Counted from the stretch's first letter, positions 53,047-62,735 are shown. The stretch: DNA of 64,000 nt from Bacillus sp. AFS015802 (GCF_002561455.1 NZ_NTUP01000005.1:27490-91489); one strand, 5' to 3'. Program-made: numbers and translations. Notes: generated by a model not told the origin, from the sequence alone.

Positions 53047-54096
53047 CTATTTCAATGTGATGCTTTGTCCGGTGTCACTGCTTTTATAGATGGCATCAAT
53101 GATTTGAGACACTTGCATGGCTTCCTGCGGCTTTACCACCAGCTCCTCTAATCCGAGACAGCTGTTGATGAAGTTTTCCGCTTGTGGAAGACTCGGATCA
53201 TCTTCACCCGGGATCCAATCCGCTTCACTATTCAGGAGCATGCCGTGTTTCATCTGGTTCATTTGGAACGGGAATAGATCGATCCCCCCCGTTTCACCGG
53301 AGATGCTCATGCTTTCTTCATCGCTCTTGACGTTTGCAGACCAGGACGTTTCAAAGAGCATGGAAGCACCGTTATCGAACTTGATATAAGCCGTTACATG
53401 GTCATCGACTTCGAAACTTTCTTTATCAAAGTCTCCCCACTGATTCACCTGATCCGGCATTCTACTAAGCTTATTGTACGTCGTTCCCGTTACTTCTACC
53501 GGCTTCGGATTCCCTAGGAGCCATAGGGATAGATCGAGGAAGTGACATCCGTAGTCGATCAGGCTGCCGCCTCCTTGAAGTTCCTTGTTGGTAAACACTC
53601 CCCAGCCAGGGACTTTGCGGCGACGGATCGCCCTTGCCCTGGCCACCATTGGTTCACCAATTTCATCTTCCAGGATGACGCGCTTTGCGGCACGTGAATC
53701 CTTCATGAAACGATAATGGTATGCGATCGCCAGAACCTTCCCTGACTGTTCCGCCGCTTCGATCATCCCTTCACATTCTTCAGGAGTCATGGCCATCGGT
53801 TTCTCACAAAACACATGGAGCCCCGCTTTGAGGGCTGCAAGCGTGATTTCCGCATGAAATTTATTCGGTGTACATATCGTCACTGCATCCACATGCCCGA
53901 ACATGTCCCGATAGTCACTGAACACGTTTGGAATGTGAAAGGTTTCTGCCACGGTTTGAGCAGTGACAGGATTGATATCACTGATCGCTTCAATCGATAC
54001 AGAATCTGATAGTTTTATAAAAGTAGGGATGTGGCGCGTTTGGGCAATGCCCCCTACGCCGATCACTCCCATCCGAAGTTTGGTCATCGCTCGCAT
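53047..54096 (-). CDS. Gfo/Idh/MocA-family sugar dehydrogenase (copy 2 of the operon)
   Basis: A 349-residue NAD(P)-dependent oxidoreductase. The Rossmann start KLRMGVIGVGGIAQTRHIP, VTICTPNKFHAE and the catalytic-Lys motif HVFCEKPMAMTPEE are clear. Two ATGs (54096 and 54087) are possible; GAGG is 3 nt from the first and 12 nt from the second, so the start is unsure. It probably oxidises a sugar hydroxyl to a ketone or reduces it back. It lies 9 bp after a related dehydrogenase gene. Confidence 0.85.
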   Translation of the reverse strand: MRAMTKLRMGVIGVGGIAQTRHIPTFIKLSDSVSIEAISDINPVTAQTVAETFHIPNVFSDYRDMFGHVDAVTICTPNKFHAEITLAALKAGLHVFCEKPMAMTPEECEGMIEAAEQSGKVLAIAYHYRFMKDSRAAKRVILEDEIGEPMVARARAIRRRKVPGWGVFTNKELQGGGSLIDYGCHFLDLSLWLLGNPKPVEVTGTTYNKLSRMPDQVNQWGDFDKESFEVDDHVTAYIKFDNGASMLFETSWSANVKSDEESMSISGETGGIDLFPFQMNQMKHGMLLNSEADWIPGEDDPSLPQAENFINSCLGLEELVVKPQEAMQVSQIIDAIYKSSDTGQSITLK

Positions 54097-54105
54097 TCAC
54101 CTCTA

Positions 54106-55131
54106 TTACAATTTTACGATCCGTTTTGTTTCACTTGATTCCAGGGCAGATAATACAACCTCGAGAGATTTCATTCCTTCCTCACCAGTCACAGGAGGCT
54201 CTGTGTCATGAAGGATACTGTCGACAAATTGATCGATCACCCGGGAATTCGTCTGACCGCCCTCATCATTTGTCTGAATGCCGCCAAGCTCATACTTCAC
54301 TACTTCACCCGTCGCATATTGCACGATAAGTGAGCTCACCGGATCATCCTCTAAGCGGAGAATCGCTTTCTCTCCATAAATGATCGTAGAGTTGTCTTCT
54401 TTGGAAACATACGACCAGCTTGCAGCCAAGGTACCGATTGTACCGCTTTGGGTTTTCAACACGCACACTGCCGTATCATCCACATCGGCATTTTCCTTTG
54501 CACTTGTTTCAACAAAGGCACCGACCTCTGAAAACTCTTCTCCCAGGATGTAACGAAGGAGATCGGTTTTGTGAACACCCAGGTCACCCATGGCCCCGAT
54601 GAATGCTTCATCCTTTTTGAAGAACCAGCTGTCCTTACCGTCAGCACTCCAGCCTTCAGGACCACCGTGACCAAATGCGGAACGGAAGCTGTAGATTTTA
54701 CCCACTTCCCCGCTCTCAATCAGCTGCTTCGCTTTTTGGTGGGAAGGGACAAAACGCTGGTTATGGGCGATCATCAGCTTTTTACCGTTTTTAGCAGCGG
54801 CATCGATCATGCTTTGCGCTTCTTCACTTGAAGTCGCCATGGGCTTTTCGCATAGAACATGCTTCCCAGCGTTCAGCGCATCGATGGAAATCGGTGCATG
54901 CAGATAATTCGGTGTACACACACTCACCGCTTCCACTTCTGCGTTCGCCAGCAGTTCCCGATAATTGGTATATGCTTTCGCTCCGACTGCATCGGCGATT
55001 TTCCATGCCCGTTCTTCCACGATGTCACACACCGCTACCACTTCCACATTTCCATTGTTTTCATATTCCGGAAGATGACGATGCTGTGCGATGCTTCCAC
55101 ATCCGATGACCCCGATTTTTAATGTACTCAT
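54106..55131 (-). CDS. Gfo/Idh/MocA-family sugar dehydrogenase (copy 1, ThuB-like position)
   Basis: A 341-residue paralog of the next gene. LKIGVIGCGSIAQHRHLPEY, VSVCTPNYLHAPIS and HVLCEKPMATSSEEAQ identify the family. It follows thuA directly, which is the ThuA-ThuB arrangement of rhizobial trehalose/maltitol catabolism, in which ThuB oxidises the disaccharide to a 3-keto form. Functional equivalence is inference. GGGAGG lies upstream of the ATG. Confidence 0.85.
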   Translation of the reverse strand: MSTLKIGVIGCGSIAQHRHLPEYENNGNVEVVAVCDIVEERAWKIADAVGAKAYTNYRELLANAEVEAVSVCTPNYLHAPISIDALNAGKHVLCEKPMATSSEEAQSMIDAAAKNGKKLMIAHNQRFVPSHQKAKQLIESGEVGKIYSFRSAFGHGGPEGWSADGKDSWFFKKDEAFIGAMGDLGVHKTDLLRYILGEEFSEVGAFVETSAKENADVDDTAVCVLKTQSGTIGTLAASWSYVSKEDNSTIIYGEKAILRLEDDPVSSLIVQYATGEVVKYELGGIQTNDEGGQTNSRVIDQFVDSILHDTEPPVTGEEGMKSLEVVLSALESSETKRIVKL

Positions 55132-55145
55132 GATTTTTTCCTCCC

Positions 55146-55871
55146 TTAGTTAGATCCTTTGATTTCTTCGAGTGGCTTTGCATTGCCGTATACAGGTCTG
55201 GCATGATCGACAGGCGATGCCCATTTCACCGCATTGACAATGACCTTCTGTACATCTTCATTGTAATAGGTCGGGTATGTTTCATGCCCAGGACGGAAGT
55301 AGAATACTTTCCCGTTACCACGCTGATACGTACAGCCGCTCCTGAACACTTCCCCACCTTCGAACCAGCTCACCATCACAAGCTGATCAGGGGCCGGGAT
55401 GTCAAAATGCTCCCCGTACATTTCTTCCTTTTCCAGTTCGAAGTATTCCCCTAAACCGGCTGTAATCGGATGGCTGGGATCCACGATCCAGATCCGTTCC
55501 TTCTCATCGGCTTCACGCCACTTCAGATCACAGGACGTACCCATCAACGTTTTGAAGATTTTAGAAAAATGCCCGGAATGAAGGACGATCAAGCCCATCC
55601 CATCGAGGACACGCTGCTTCACCCGTTCAACCACTTCATCCTTCACTTCGTCATGGGCGATATGTCCCCACCATACCAGTACATCCGTACCCTCCAGCAC
55701 GTCCTCTGTCAATCCGTGATCCCCCTCATCCAATGTAGCGGTTTTCACATTGTAGGACGCTTCTCCGAGGAATGATGCAATGGCACCATGGATTCCTTCA
55801 GGGTATACCTCTCTCACTTTCGGATTTTTCTGTTCATGACGATTTTCATTCCATACGGTTACGTTTATCAT
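55146..55871 (-). CDS. ThuA-domain protein
   Basis: A 241-residue protein with the ThuA (glutamine-amidotransferase-like) fold: [23 protein letters not shown] at the start, [32 protein letters not shown] and [22 protein letters not shown] at the end. ThuA proteins are required with ThuB for trehalose, sucrose and maltitol catabolism through 3-keto derivatives. GGAGG precedes the ATG at 55871, 15 bp after the regulator gene, so it is cotranscribed with the two-component pair. Confidence 0.88.
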   Translation of the reverse strand: MINVTVWNENRHEQKNPKVREVYPEGIHGAIASFLGEASYNVKTATLDEGDHGLTEDVLEGTDVLVWWGHIAHDEVKDEVVERVKQRVLDGMGLIVLHSGHFSKIFKTLMGTSCDLKWREADEKERIWIVDPSHPITAGLGEYFELEKEEMYGEHFDIPAPDQLVMVSWFEGGEVFRSGCTYQRGNGKVFYFRPGHETYPTYYNEDVQKVIVNAVKWASPVDHARPVYGNAKPLEEIKGSN

Positions 55872-55886
55872 TGTAATACCTCCAAA

Positions 55887-57455
55887 TTAAGTTTGAGCAT
55901 GCCGGTATTCATTCGGTGTGACGCCGGCATGCTTTTTGAATACTTTACTGAAATACTTTTCATTCCCATAGCCGACACCGTAGGCGACTTCGTATATTTT
56001 CAAGTAAGGATTCTCCAGGAGCTTTTTTGCCTTTTCCATGCGGATATTGGTGACGTAGTCCGTGATGGTCGATCCATGATCCTGCTTGAACTTACGGGAA
56101 ATGTATTCCCTGCTTAAGTAGAACCTGTCGGCAATGTCCTGAAGATTGATATCCTCCTGATAATGCTGCTGCAAATATTCTTCGATCTGCTGCATATTGT
56201 TCTTTTCCCGCTGATACTTTGACTTTGAGAGGATATGAATCAATTCACTGAACTCCCTGGCCTTTTGTTCCTTGAATTTCCTGAACGAAAACGAGCCATC
56301 TTCATTCCAATAATCCTGGCCCTTGTAGAATGGTTCCGGATGCTGAATCTCGTACTCTTTCAACCAATTATTCCGTAATAACTCAAATTGACTTTCCCAT
56401 ACCTCCAGCTGCTCAAGTGAAAGGCCATGACCCGTTTCAAGGCGTGAGAATATCCCGTCCAACTGGGATTGAACCTGCTCCCCGCTCCCCGAACGGATCG
56501 CCCATTTCAGTTCATTGGAGTGATCCAATAAATGCAGCATGGGCTGTCTTTTCACATCTTTATGTGTGACGATTTTCTTTTGATCAACCAGGGGATGCTT
56601 CTGATAAACCTGTAAAGCCGATTCGTATGCTTCGTTTATTTTCCTGGACTTCTCCCCGAGGGCAATGATCGTGTAGAGTTTGCTATATTGATAGATCAAT
56701 GAATGGATTTCCTCTAACAGATAGGTCACATTTTTTTCATTCCAAAAGAGGATCACAAGCTCCTCTTCCTTATTCCCATTCCGGAAGCAAACCCCATCAT
56801 TTTGCTTTCGCAGCAATTCATTGCAAATATTGCTGAGGGTAAAAAAGGCAAGGTCCCTGTCTCCTTGAAAAGATTTCATCACAATCGGCTTGATGGGGAT
56901 GAGGGCGACGGTCTTCTCAAGCTTTGCAATGGCGATTCCAAACTCATTTTCAACTTTTTCTTTCATTTCCGTGGTAATCGACGCCTTCGCACAGAGACTT
57001 GAGAATAACCGATCCCAATAAAGGGGCTTTGCCTCATTCATCACCCGGTTTTCCTCGACTTGGGTCTTTCTTGAGCGTGCCTGTTCATTCCATTCCTTCA
57101 CCGCTTTATCCAGCGTTTCATTCAGCACATCCGGTTCAATCGGTTTCAGGATATAATCAAAGCTTTTGTAGAAGATCGCATTTCTCATATACTCGAAATC
57201 ATCATACCCGCTGACAACAATGGTTTTGCTTTTAAGGTCAGTGGCATGTAGCCACCTTAACAGGTTGATCCCGTCCCGCTTAGGCATCCGCATATCGGTA
57301 AAAATGATCTCCGGCCTGTGCTCCGTGATCAACTCGATGGCTTCATCCCCATCTTCTGCCTCCAGGATGGTGTGGATCCCGTGCTTATCCCATTCTGCTA
57401 ATAAAAGTAACCCTTCACGTACATGCTTTTCGTCGTCAATGATGATTGCTTTCAT
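55887..57455 (-). CDS. YesN-type response regulator with AraC DNA-binding domain
   Basis: A 522-residue regulator. Receiver domain (about 1-125) with Asp7-Asp8 and phospho-acceptor Asp54 in IIFTDMRMP. A variable middle region follows, then a C-terminal AraC-type double helix-turn-helix (IADRFYLSREYISRKFKQDHG and EVAYGVGYGNEKYFSKVFKKHAGVTPNEYR). This is the regulator class that controls carbohydrate ABC importers in Bacillales. The ATG at 57455 follows GAAGGTG; it overlaps the kinase gene by 20 bp. Confidence 0.9.
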   Translation of the reverse strand: MKAIIIDDEKHVREGLLLLAEWDKHGIHTILEAEDGDEAIELITEHRPEIIFTDMRMPKRDGINLLRWLHATDLKSKTIVVSGYDDFEYMRNAIFYKSFDYILKPIEPDVLNETLDKAVKEWNEQARSRKTQVEENRVMNEAKPLYWDRLFSSLCAKASITTEMKEKVENEFGIAIAKLEKTVALIPIKPIVMKSFQGDRDLAFFTLSNICNELLRKQNDGVCFRNGNKEEELVILFWNEKNVTYLLEEIHSLIYQYSKLYTIIALGEKSRKINEAYESALQVYQKHPLVDQKKIVTHKDVKRQPMLHLLDHSNELKWAIRSGSGEQVQSQLDGIFSRLETGHGLSLEQLEVWESQFELLRNNWLKEYEIQHPEPFYKGQDYWNEDGSFSFRKFKEQKAREFSELIHILSKSKYQREKNNMQQIEEYLQQHYQEDINLQDIADRFYLSREYISRKFKQDHGSTITDYVTNIRMEKAKKLLENPYLKIYEVAYGVGYGNEKYFSKVFKKHAGVTPNEYRHAQT

Positions 57456-59247
57456 TTGCCTCACCTTCCATTCGTATTGGCAGCCTCATGGTGACCATAA
57501 AGCCTCCTTCATCATGATTTCCAAGCTCTAAAGTAGCCTGATGGTCATAATAGAGCTTCAGGCGGACATACACATTCTTCAGTCCGATATTCGTCTCATC
57601 CCCGGTTTTATTCCATGCATCTGCCTTGAAGTGAGCCTCGATTTCCCGGAGTCTGCTTTCCGTCACGCCGACTCCATTATCACGGACGGTCATCACCAGT
57701 TCTTCTCCCTCCCGGTAACAGGTAAGGTCGATTCGCCCCACCCCGTCACGGATGTCGAAGCCATGCTTGAAGTAGTTTTCAATGAGGGGCTGCAGGATCA
57801 TCTTCGGAACCTGGACCGCCTTCAACTCATCCTCCACTTCAACACTGTACTCAAGGTTCTCGCCAAAACGCTCTTTTTGCAAAAGGAGGTAGGCGTTCGT
57901 ATAATTGATTTCCTTGTTCAGAGGAACCACATCCTCCTCCATATTCATCCCGTATCTCATAATTTTAGATAGATGGGTGATCAGGGAGTAGATTTGCGGT
58001 ACCTTGTTCTTCAATGCAATCGTACCGATGGATTGCAGGGCATTATAGAGAAAATGGGGGTTGATCTGAGACTGCAGCACCTTTAATTGATTCGTTTTAT
58101 TCTCAAGCTCCAGCTTATATTCCCGGTTGATCAGATGGTTGATCCGCTCGATCATCTGCTGAAACCGGAAGCCGAGGATCCCGATTTCATCTGAACCGAA
58201 TGATTCGGCCTGAACCTTCATATTCCCCTTCTCTACCTGTTGGATATTGGTCAGCAAAATCCTGATCGGCGACGTAATTTTAAATGAAACAAACAGGGTC
58301 GCCAGCACCACGAGGGTCAGTCCAAGGACCCCGAACAAAATATTGATCTTCGCCACACTAAAGGCGCTTTCATAAAGGTTGCCATACGATACCCTTTTAA
58401 CCAGGAACCATCCCCCGGCGGAAGCAGGGAGCTGATCGTACATCATCACCCCGTTGAACGCATCTTCCTTCCACTCAAGGGTCCCTGAAACATCCTTTGA
58501 ATCCATTATCCTTTTGATCCATTTCTGGTTGTTCCCATCATCCGATACGTCGCGATCCGAGCTGTATATCATCTCCCCTTCCGAAGATAATAAATAGAAT
58601 TCTTCCGATTCGGGGTTATAGAGATTCCTGCTTAAATCAATGATCTTATCGGGTGAAATGTCCAGGGAAATATATGCAAGCACTTCATCTCCCGGAACGT
58701 TTCGGAATGCCCGGTGAATCGTGATGATCTCCTTGGACCGGTTAATATTCTCCTCTTCCTGGCTGTAGGTCGGTTCGATGTACATGTTATAGGGGCTGCG
58801 CTCTGCTTTTCTGAAGTATTCCCACTGAGAATCCTTTATTCGATTGGAAAACACAACAGTGGAGCGTTTCGTTGCGGAAATGACCCGGTCACCATCCGCG
58901 AAAGAAATACGTACCCCATTGATCGTGTCACCTGTGTAGAGAATCGTTTGCACAATATTCTTCACGATGCCGATCGTCAAGTAATTATTCTCCTTACTTG
59001 GAGATCTCATGAAATTAATGAAATCAGGATTATTATAGAGGGAGAGCGTCAACCCGTTGAGTTCATTGATATAACTCTCCAGATTCACCTTCCCCTGATA
59101 AAGGAGATTACTGCTCTCCTTCACCACCTGCTCCTCTATCGAACCCTTCGTATACAAATATGTAATGATGATCGAACTGCCGAAAGGCACAATCGTCGTA
59201 ATCAACAAGAGCACAATCAACTTATTCCGGATGCTTGTCTTTAACAT
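57436..59247 (-). CDS. YesM-type sensor histidine kinase
   Basis: A 603-residue membrane kinase. Transmembrane helix about 9-31, a large extracellular sensor region to about 290, second transmembrane helix around 295-318 (LFGVLGLTLVVLATLFVSF), HAMP to about 370, the phospho-His box NPHFLYNALQSIGTIAL and an HATPase domain with RDNGVGV. It probably senses an extracellular sugar or the loaded binding protein. The GGGAGG before the ATG overlaps a copy of the dispersed GAGGGACGGACCT motif that abuts the start codon. Confidence 0.9.
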   Translation of the reverse strand: MLKTSIRNKLIVLLLITTIVPFGSSIIITYLYTKGSIEEQVVKESSNLLYQGKVNLESYINELNGLTLSLYNNPDFINFMRSPSKENNYLTIGIVKNIVQTILYTGDTINGVRISFADGDRVISATKRSTVVFSNRIKDSQWEYFRKAERSPYNMYIEPTYSQEEENINRSKEIITIHRAFRNVPGDEVLAYISLDISPDKIIDLSRNLYNPESEEFYLLSSEGEMIYSSDRDVSDDGNNQKWIKRIMDSKDVSGTLEWKEDAFNGVMMYDQLPASAGGWFLVKRVSYGNLYESAFSVAKINILFGVLGLTLVVLATLFVSFKITSPIRILLTNIQQVEKGNMKVQAESFGSDEIGILGFRFQQMIERINHLINREYKLELENKTNQLKVLQSQINPHFLYNALQSIGTIALKNKVPQIYSLITHLSKIMRYGMNMEEDVVPLNKEINYTNAYLLLQKERFGENLEYSVEVEDELKAVQVPKMILQPLIENYFKHGFDIRDGVGRIDLTCYREGEELVMTVRDNGVGVTESRLREIEAHFKADAWNKTGDETNIGLKNVYVRLKLYYDHQATLELGNHDEGGFMVTMRLPIRMEGEANESNHH

Positions 59248-59340
59248 GAGGGACGGACCTCCCAGGTCTCACTTATACCTTAGTATAAAGTGTTTCTCCC
59301 TGCTCATGAAGTGTTTTTTCGAAATATTCCTACTTAACTT

Positions 59341-59377
59341 ATAAAATAGAAAGCATGCCTTAAGCAGACATGCTTTC
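59341..59377 (-). terminator. Terminator between the importer operon and the kinase gene
   Basis: GAAAGCATG and CATGCTTTC form a 9-bp stem with an 11-nt loop, followed by TATTTTAT on the minus strand. It separates the ABC genes from the kinase-regulator-enzyme unit. Confidence 0.82.
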
Positions 59378-59388
59378 CATTATTCTGT

Positions 59389-60666
59389 TTACTTCAGGTT
59401 ATCCCACGTTTGTTGGAATCGCTCAAGTACAGTATCATAATCAATTTTTCCGGCTGCATATTCCTGGATCGTCGCAGCGAATTCTTTGTTCGCTCCATCC
59501 GGCCATTTGAACCAAGTCCAAGGAATCGTTTTCTCATCCTTAGAGTAATCCAGGATGGACTGACCAAGGTCACCAAGACCATTCGGCTCGATATTATCAA
59601 ATGCAGGGATGAACGCAAATTCTTCCGTGATATAACGCTTACCTGTTTCAGAAGACACCATCCACTCCAAGAATGTTTTCGCTTCTTCAAGGTGCTTAGA
59701 GTTCTTGTTCAGAACCCAGTTATTCGGTACTCCGACAGGAAGGCGGTCCGCGCTGTCGTCATTACTGATCGGAATCGGAAGGAAGCCCATGTTGATATCA
59801 GGATTGATTTCCGTGATCATGTTCTCCGTCCAGTTTCCTTGTTGAAGCATCGCTGTTTCACCAGAGGCAAATAGCGTAACTTGTGTATTGTAATCAGTCG
59901 TTAATGGATTATCGTTTGCATATTTAAGCTCAGTGTCCAGCACCTCTTTGAACTGCTTGAACTTTTCATTTCCTACAATCTTCTCGGACCCATCATAAAG
60001 TCCAGCGATGAACTTATCCGGATCTTCCTGCTGTGCAAATGGAATGTTCAGTAAATGCTGCCCGATTACCCACCACTCGCCGTAACCAGCTGAGAATGGA
60101 GTGATTTTCTTCGCTTCAAGCTTCTTCGCTGCGTCCTTTAGCTCATCAATCGTTTTAGGGGGCTCAGTGATGCCCGCTTTTTCAAATAAATCTTTGTTAT
60201 AGACAAATCCATACCCTTCTAAGTTAACAGGCATACCATATAGCTTACCGTCCTCATCCGTCATCGGCACTTTACCGATCGGAAGAACATGCTCAACCCA
60301 TGGCTCACCGGAAAGATCCGCAAGCTTCTCTTTCCAAAGTTCTAACTCTTTGAATCCACCATTGTTGAAAATATCCGGCTCTTCACCAGATGCAAATTTC
60401 GCTTTAAGGGCTGCACCGTAATCGGCACCTCCACCAACGGTTTCAAGTTTGATCTTAATGTTCGGATGCTCCGCTTCAAATTCCTTGATCATTTCTTGTA
60501 GCTGATCGGCAATTTCAACCTTGAATTGGAAGAAATTCAACGTTACAACGTCTTCACCTGAACCGGAATCCCCGCCTGAACTGTTTGTTTTGTCTTTAGA
60601 AGAACAGCCGGCAACAATGCCAAATACTAAAACCAAAGACATACAAAGTAATAGAATACGTTTCAT
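59389..60666 (-). CDS. Sugar ABC transporter substrate-binding lipoprotein
   Basis: A 425-residue family 1 solute-binding protein. The signal peptide ends in the lipobox IVAGC, giving lipidation at Cys21, followed by a Ser/Gly-rich linker. The fold is of the MalE/oligosaccharide class (LNFFQFKVEIADQLQEMIKEFEAEHPNIKIK, FNNGGFKELELWKE). It delivers a sugar to the two adjacent permeases. GGGAGG lies 11 nt before the ATG. No ATPase gene is adjacent; a shared MsmX-type ATPase elsewhere is likely, as is usual in Bacillus. Confidence 0.92.
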   Translation of the reverse strand: MKRILLLCMSLVLVFGIVAGCSSKDKTNSSGGDSGSGEDVVTLNFFQFKVEIADQLQEMIKEFEAEHPNIKIKLETVGGGADYGAALKAKFASGEEPDIFNNGGFKELELWKEKLADLSGEPWVEHVLPIGKVPMTDEDGKLYGMPVNLEGYGFVYNKDLFEKAGITEPPKTIDELKDAAKKLEAKKITPFSAGYGEWWVIGQHLLNIPFAQQEDPDKFIAGLYDGSEKIVGNEKFKQFKEVLDTELKYANDNPLTTDYNTQVTLFASGETAMLQQGNWTENMITEINPDINMGFLPIPISNDDSADRLPVGVPNNWVLNKNSKHLEEAKTFLEWMVSSETGKRYITEEFAFIPAFDNIEPNGLGDLGQSILDYSKDEKTIPWTWFKWPDGANKEFAATIQEYAAGKIDYDTVLERFQQTWDNLK

Positions 60667-60748
60667 AAATGGATTGACCTCCCTGATATAAAATATTTTA
60701 TATAAATTTCTGTATCAATGATAGACCATCTCCACAGAAACTTTATAT

Positions 60749-61576
60749 CTACTTGATCGAACCTGATGCAATGCCTTTGATGATATGCTTCTGCAAAAAT
60801 AAGAAGAAGATGATGATCGGTGTAATGCCAAGCACCAATGCAGCAAGACCCATATCCCATTGCTTCGTATACTGAGCGAAGAATGAGCTGGCTGCAAGTG
60901 GGATCGTACGCAGTTCAGCGTCCTGTAACACGAGAAGTGGAAGCAGATAATCATTCCAAATCCACAGTGTGTTCAAAATAATCACGGTAACCGTGATCGG
61001 CTTCAGTAACGGGAAGACGATCCTCCAAAACACGCCAAACTGACTGCAGCCATCAATCATCGCTGATTCCTCGATTTCAATCGGGACAGTCTTCACAAAC
61101 CCGTGATACAAGAACAGGGAAAGTGGAACCCCGAATCCGAAATACATGATGATCAATCCTGGAATGCTATTCGTCAGTCCCAGCGTCCCCCCGACCTTCA
61201 TCAAGGGAATCATCACCGTCTGGAACGGGATGACCATTGCTGATACAAAGATCACGAATAGTATCTTGCTGAATTTCCCTGGAGTACGGACCATTTTCCA
61301 AGCCGCCATGGAGCTGATGATCACCAATCCTACATTACTGAAAACAGTGATGACCAACGAATTCCAGAAAGCACGGGGGAAATTGATGACCTCCCACACT
61401 TTTGCATAGTTGGAAAACATAAATTCCTTAGGCCACGCTGCCGCATCTATCAAGATTGCAGCGAATGGTTTCACCGAGTTGACCAGTACAAAGTAGAAAG
61501 GGATAAGGAAGATGAGACCGATGACAATCCCGATGATCTCCAATACAAACGTTCTCTTCGTATATCGATTGTTCAT
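60749..61576 (-). CDS. Sugar ABC transporter permease, MalG type
   Basis: A 275-residue membrane protein with six helices. The cytoplasmic EAA loop that docks the ATPase is EIEESAMIDGCSQFGVFWRI. Its ATG overlaps the upstream permease stop (TAATG), so the two are coupled. It is the second subunit of the importer with the lipoprotein at 59389. Confidence 0.92.
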   Translation of the reverse strand: MNNRYTKRTFVLEIIGIVIGLIFLIPFYFVLVNSVKPFAAILIDAAAWPKEFMFSNYAKVWEVINFPRAFWNSLVITVFSNVGLVIISSMAAWKMVRTPGKFSKILFVIFVSAMVIPFQTVMIPLMKVGGTLGLTNSIPGLIIMYFGFGVPLSLFLYHGFVKTVPIEIEESAMIDGCSQFGVFWRIVFPLLKPITVTVIILNTLWIWNDYLLPLLVLQDAELRTIPLAASSFFAQYTKQWDMGLAALVLGITPIIIFFLFLQKHIIKGIASGSIK

Positions 61577-62517
61577 TATGCCTCAACCTCCTTCTTCTTC
61601 GTCACCATCACCTGAACCGTCGTAAAGACAGCCACTACCACGAAGAACAGAATCGATTTCGCCGTCCCGAGTCCATAACGGTTATTCTGGAATGCTTCCT
61701 GATAAATATTGATCGCTACAGACTGTGTAGAGTTGAATGGCCCACCGCCTGTCAACGAGATGTTCAGATCGAATATCTTAAAAGCCATCGATATCGTCAG
61801 GAAGAAACAAATCGTGAATGCCGGTAGTATCAATGGAATGATGATCTTCGTCAGGAGCGTCCAATTCGATGCTCCATCCATCTTCGCTGCTTCCAGTAGT
61901 GAGTTGTCCACCCCTTGCAGCGCTGCTACGTAAATGACCATCATGTATCCAGAGATCTGCCATGCAAATACGATGACAATACCCCAGAAAGCCGTCTTCT
62001 CATCACCGAGCCACGGCATTTTAAAGAATCCGATATCCGTCATATTGCCAAGTGAAGCAAAGCCTTTCACAAAGATGAACTGCCAGATGAATCCGAGCAA
62101 CAATCCACCAATTACGTTTGGAATAAAAAACACTGTCCTGAGAATGTTTCTGGTCTTCAACGCTGCATTCAACAGCAGCGCAAACCCGAAACCTATCAAG
62201 TTACTGATAATCACGGCAGCGAACATGAACTTCGTGGTGAACATAAATGAATTGAAGAATGTCTTATCATCTGTGAAGATCTTTTTGTAGTTATCAAATC
62301 CAACCCACTCCACAACTGAGCTGACACCATTCCATGAGGTAAACGAATAATACACACCCATCAAGAATGGAAGAATCTGAATCACTAAGAAAAATAAAAG
62401 TGCCGGTCCTACAAAGGCAGCATACGTCAGCAAGCTCTTATACTTAAACTTCTTCTTCGTCGCTGGCTTCATTTGTACGTCTCTGCTTACCGGTCCTGTC
62501 TGAATCTTTGGTTCCAC
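61576..62517 (-). CDS. Sugar ABC transporter permease, MalF type
   Basis: A 313-residue membrane protein with six helices after a short cytoplasmic tail. The EAA loop is LLEAAKMDGASNWTLLTKII. The GTG at 62517 is chosen because GGGTGG lies 8 nt upstream and the TATAAT at 62555-62560 puts the transcription start near 62548. A frame reaching to 62592 would begin upstream of that promoter. First gene of the importer operon. Confidence 0.88.
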   Translation of the reverse strand: MEPKIQTGPVSRDVQMKPATKKKFKYKSLLTYAAFVGPALLFFLVIQILPFLMGVYYSFTSWNGVSSVVEWVGFDNYKKIFTDDKTFFNSFMFTTKFMFAAVIISNLIGFGFALLLNAALKTRNILRTVFFIPNVIGGLLLGFIWQFIFVKGFASLGNMTDIGFFKMPWLGDEKTAFWGIVIVFAWQISGYMMVIYVAALQGVDNSLLEAAKMDGASNWTLLTKIIIPLILPAFTICFFLTISMAFKIFDLNISLTGGGPFNSTQSVAINIYQEAFQNNRYGLGTAKSILFFVVVAVFTTVQVMVTKKKEVEA

Positions 62518-62537
62518 CCGTATCACCACCCTAACTG

Positions 62538-62551
62538 TGTAATCGCTTTCT
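62538..62551. promoter_or_regulatory. cre-like site downstream of the importer promoter
   Basis: On the minus strand AGAAAGCGATTACA matches 13 of 14 positions of the CcpA cre consensus TGWNANCGNTNWCA. It lies at the expected transcription start, a repressing position. Confidence 0.75.
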
Positions 62552-62554
62552 TTT

Positions 62555-62560
62555 ATTATA
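62555..62560 (-). promoter_or_regulatory. -10 element of the importer operon
   Basis: A perfect TATAAT on the minus strand, 38 bp before the GTG start. No good -35 lies 16-18 bp upstream, which fits activation by the YesN-type regulator (inference). Confidence 0.6.
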
Positions 62561-62561
62561 A

Positions 62562-62575
62562 TGGCAGCGCTTTCT
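62562..62575. promoter_or_regulatory. cre-like site between -35 and -10 of the importer promoter
   Basis: On the minus strand AGAAAGCGCTGCCA matches 12 of 14 cre positions. It lies in the promoter spacer, 24 bp from the other site. Confidence 0.6.
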
Positions 62576-62735
62576 TTAATAGGGGAACTCAATTGACTAA
62601 GAAGGTGAAAAATTTTGACTAGATGGGTTTTGTTGTTTGGTGTGGAGGGTACATGAGAAGGTTGGGGATTTTGGGTTGAGGTTAGTTTTGCAAATGATTA
62701 AGAGGTTTTGAAAATAAAATGCTAAATTCAAACAA

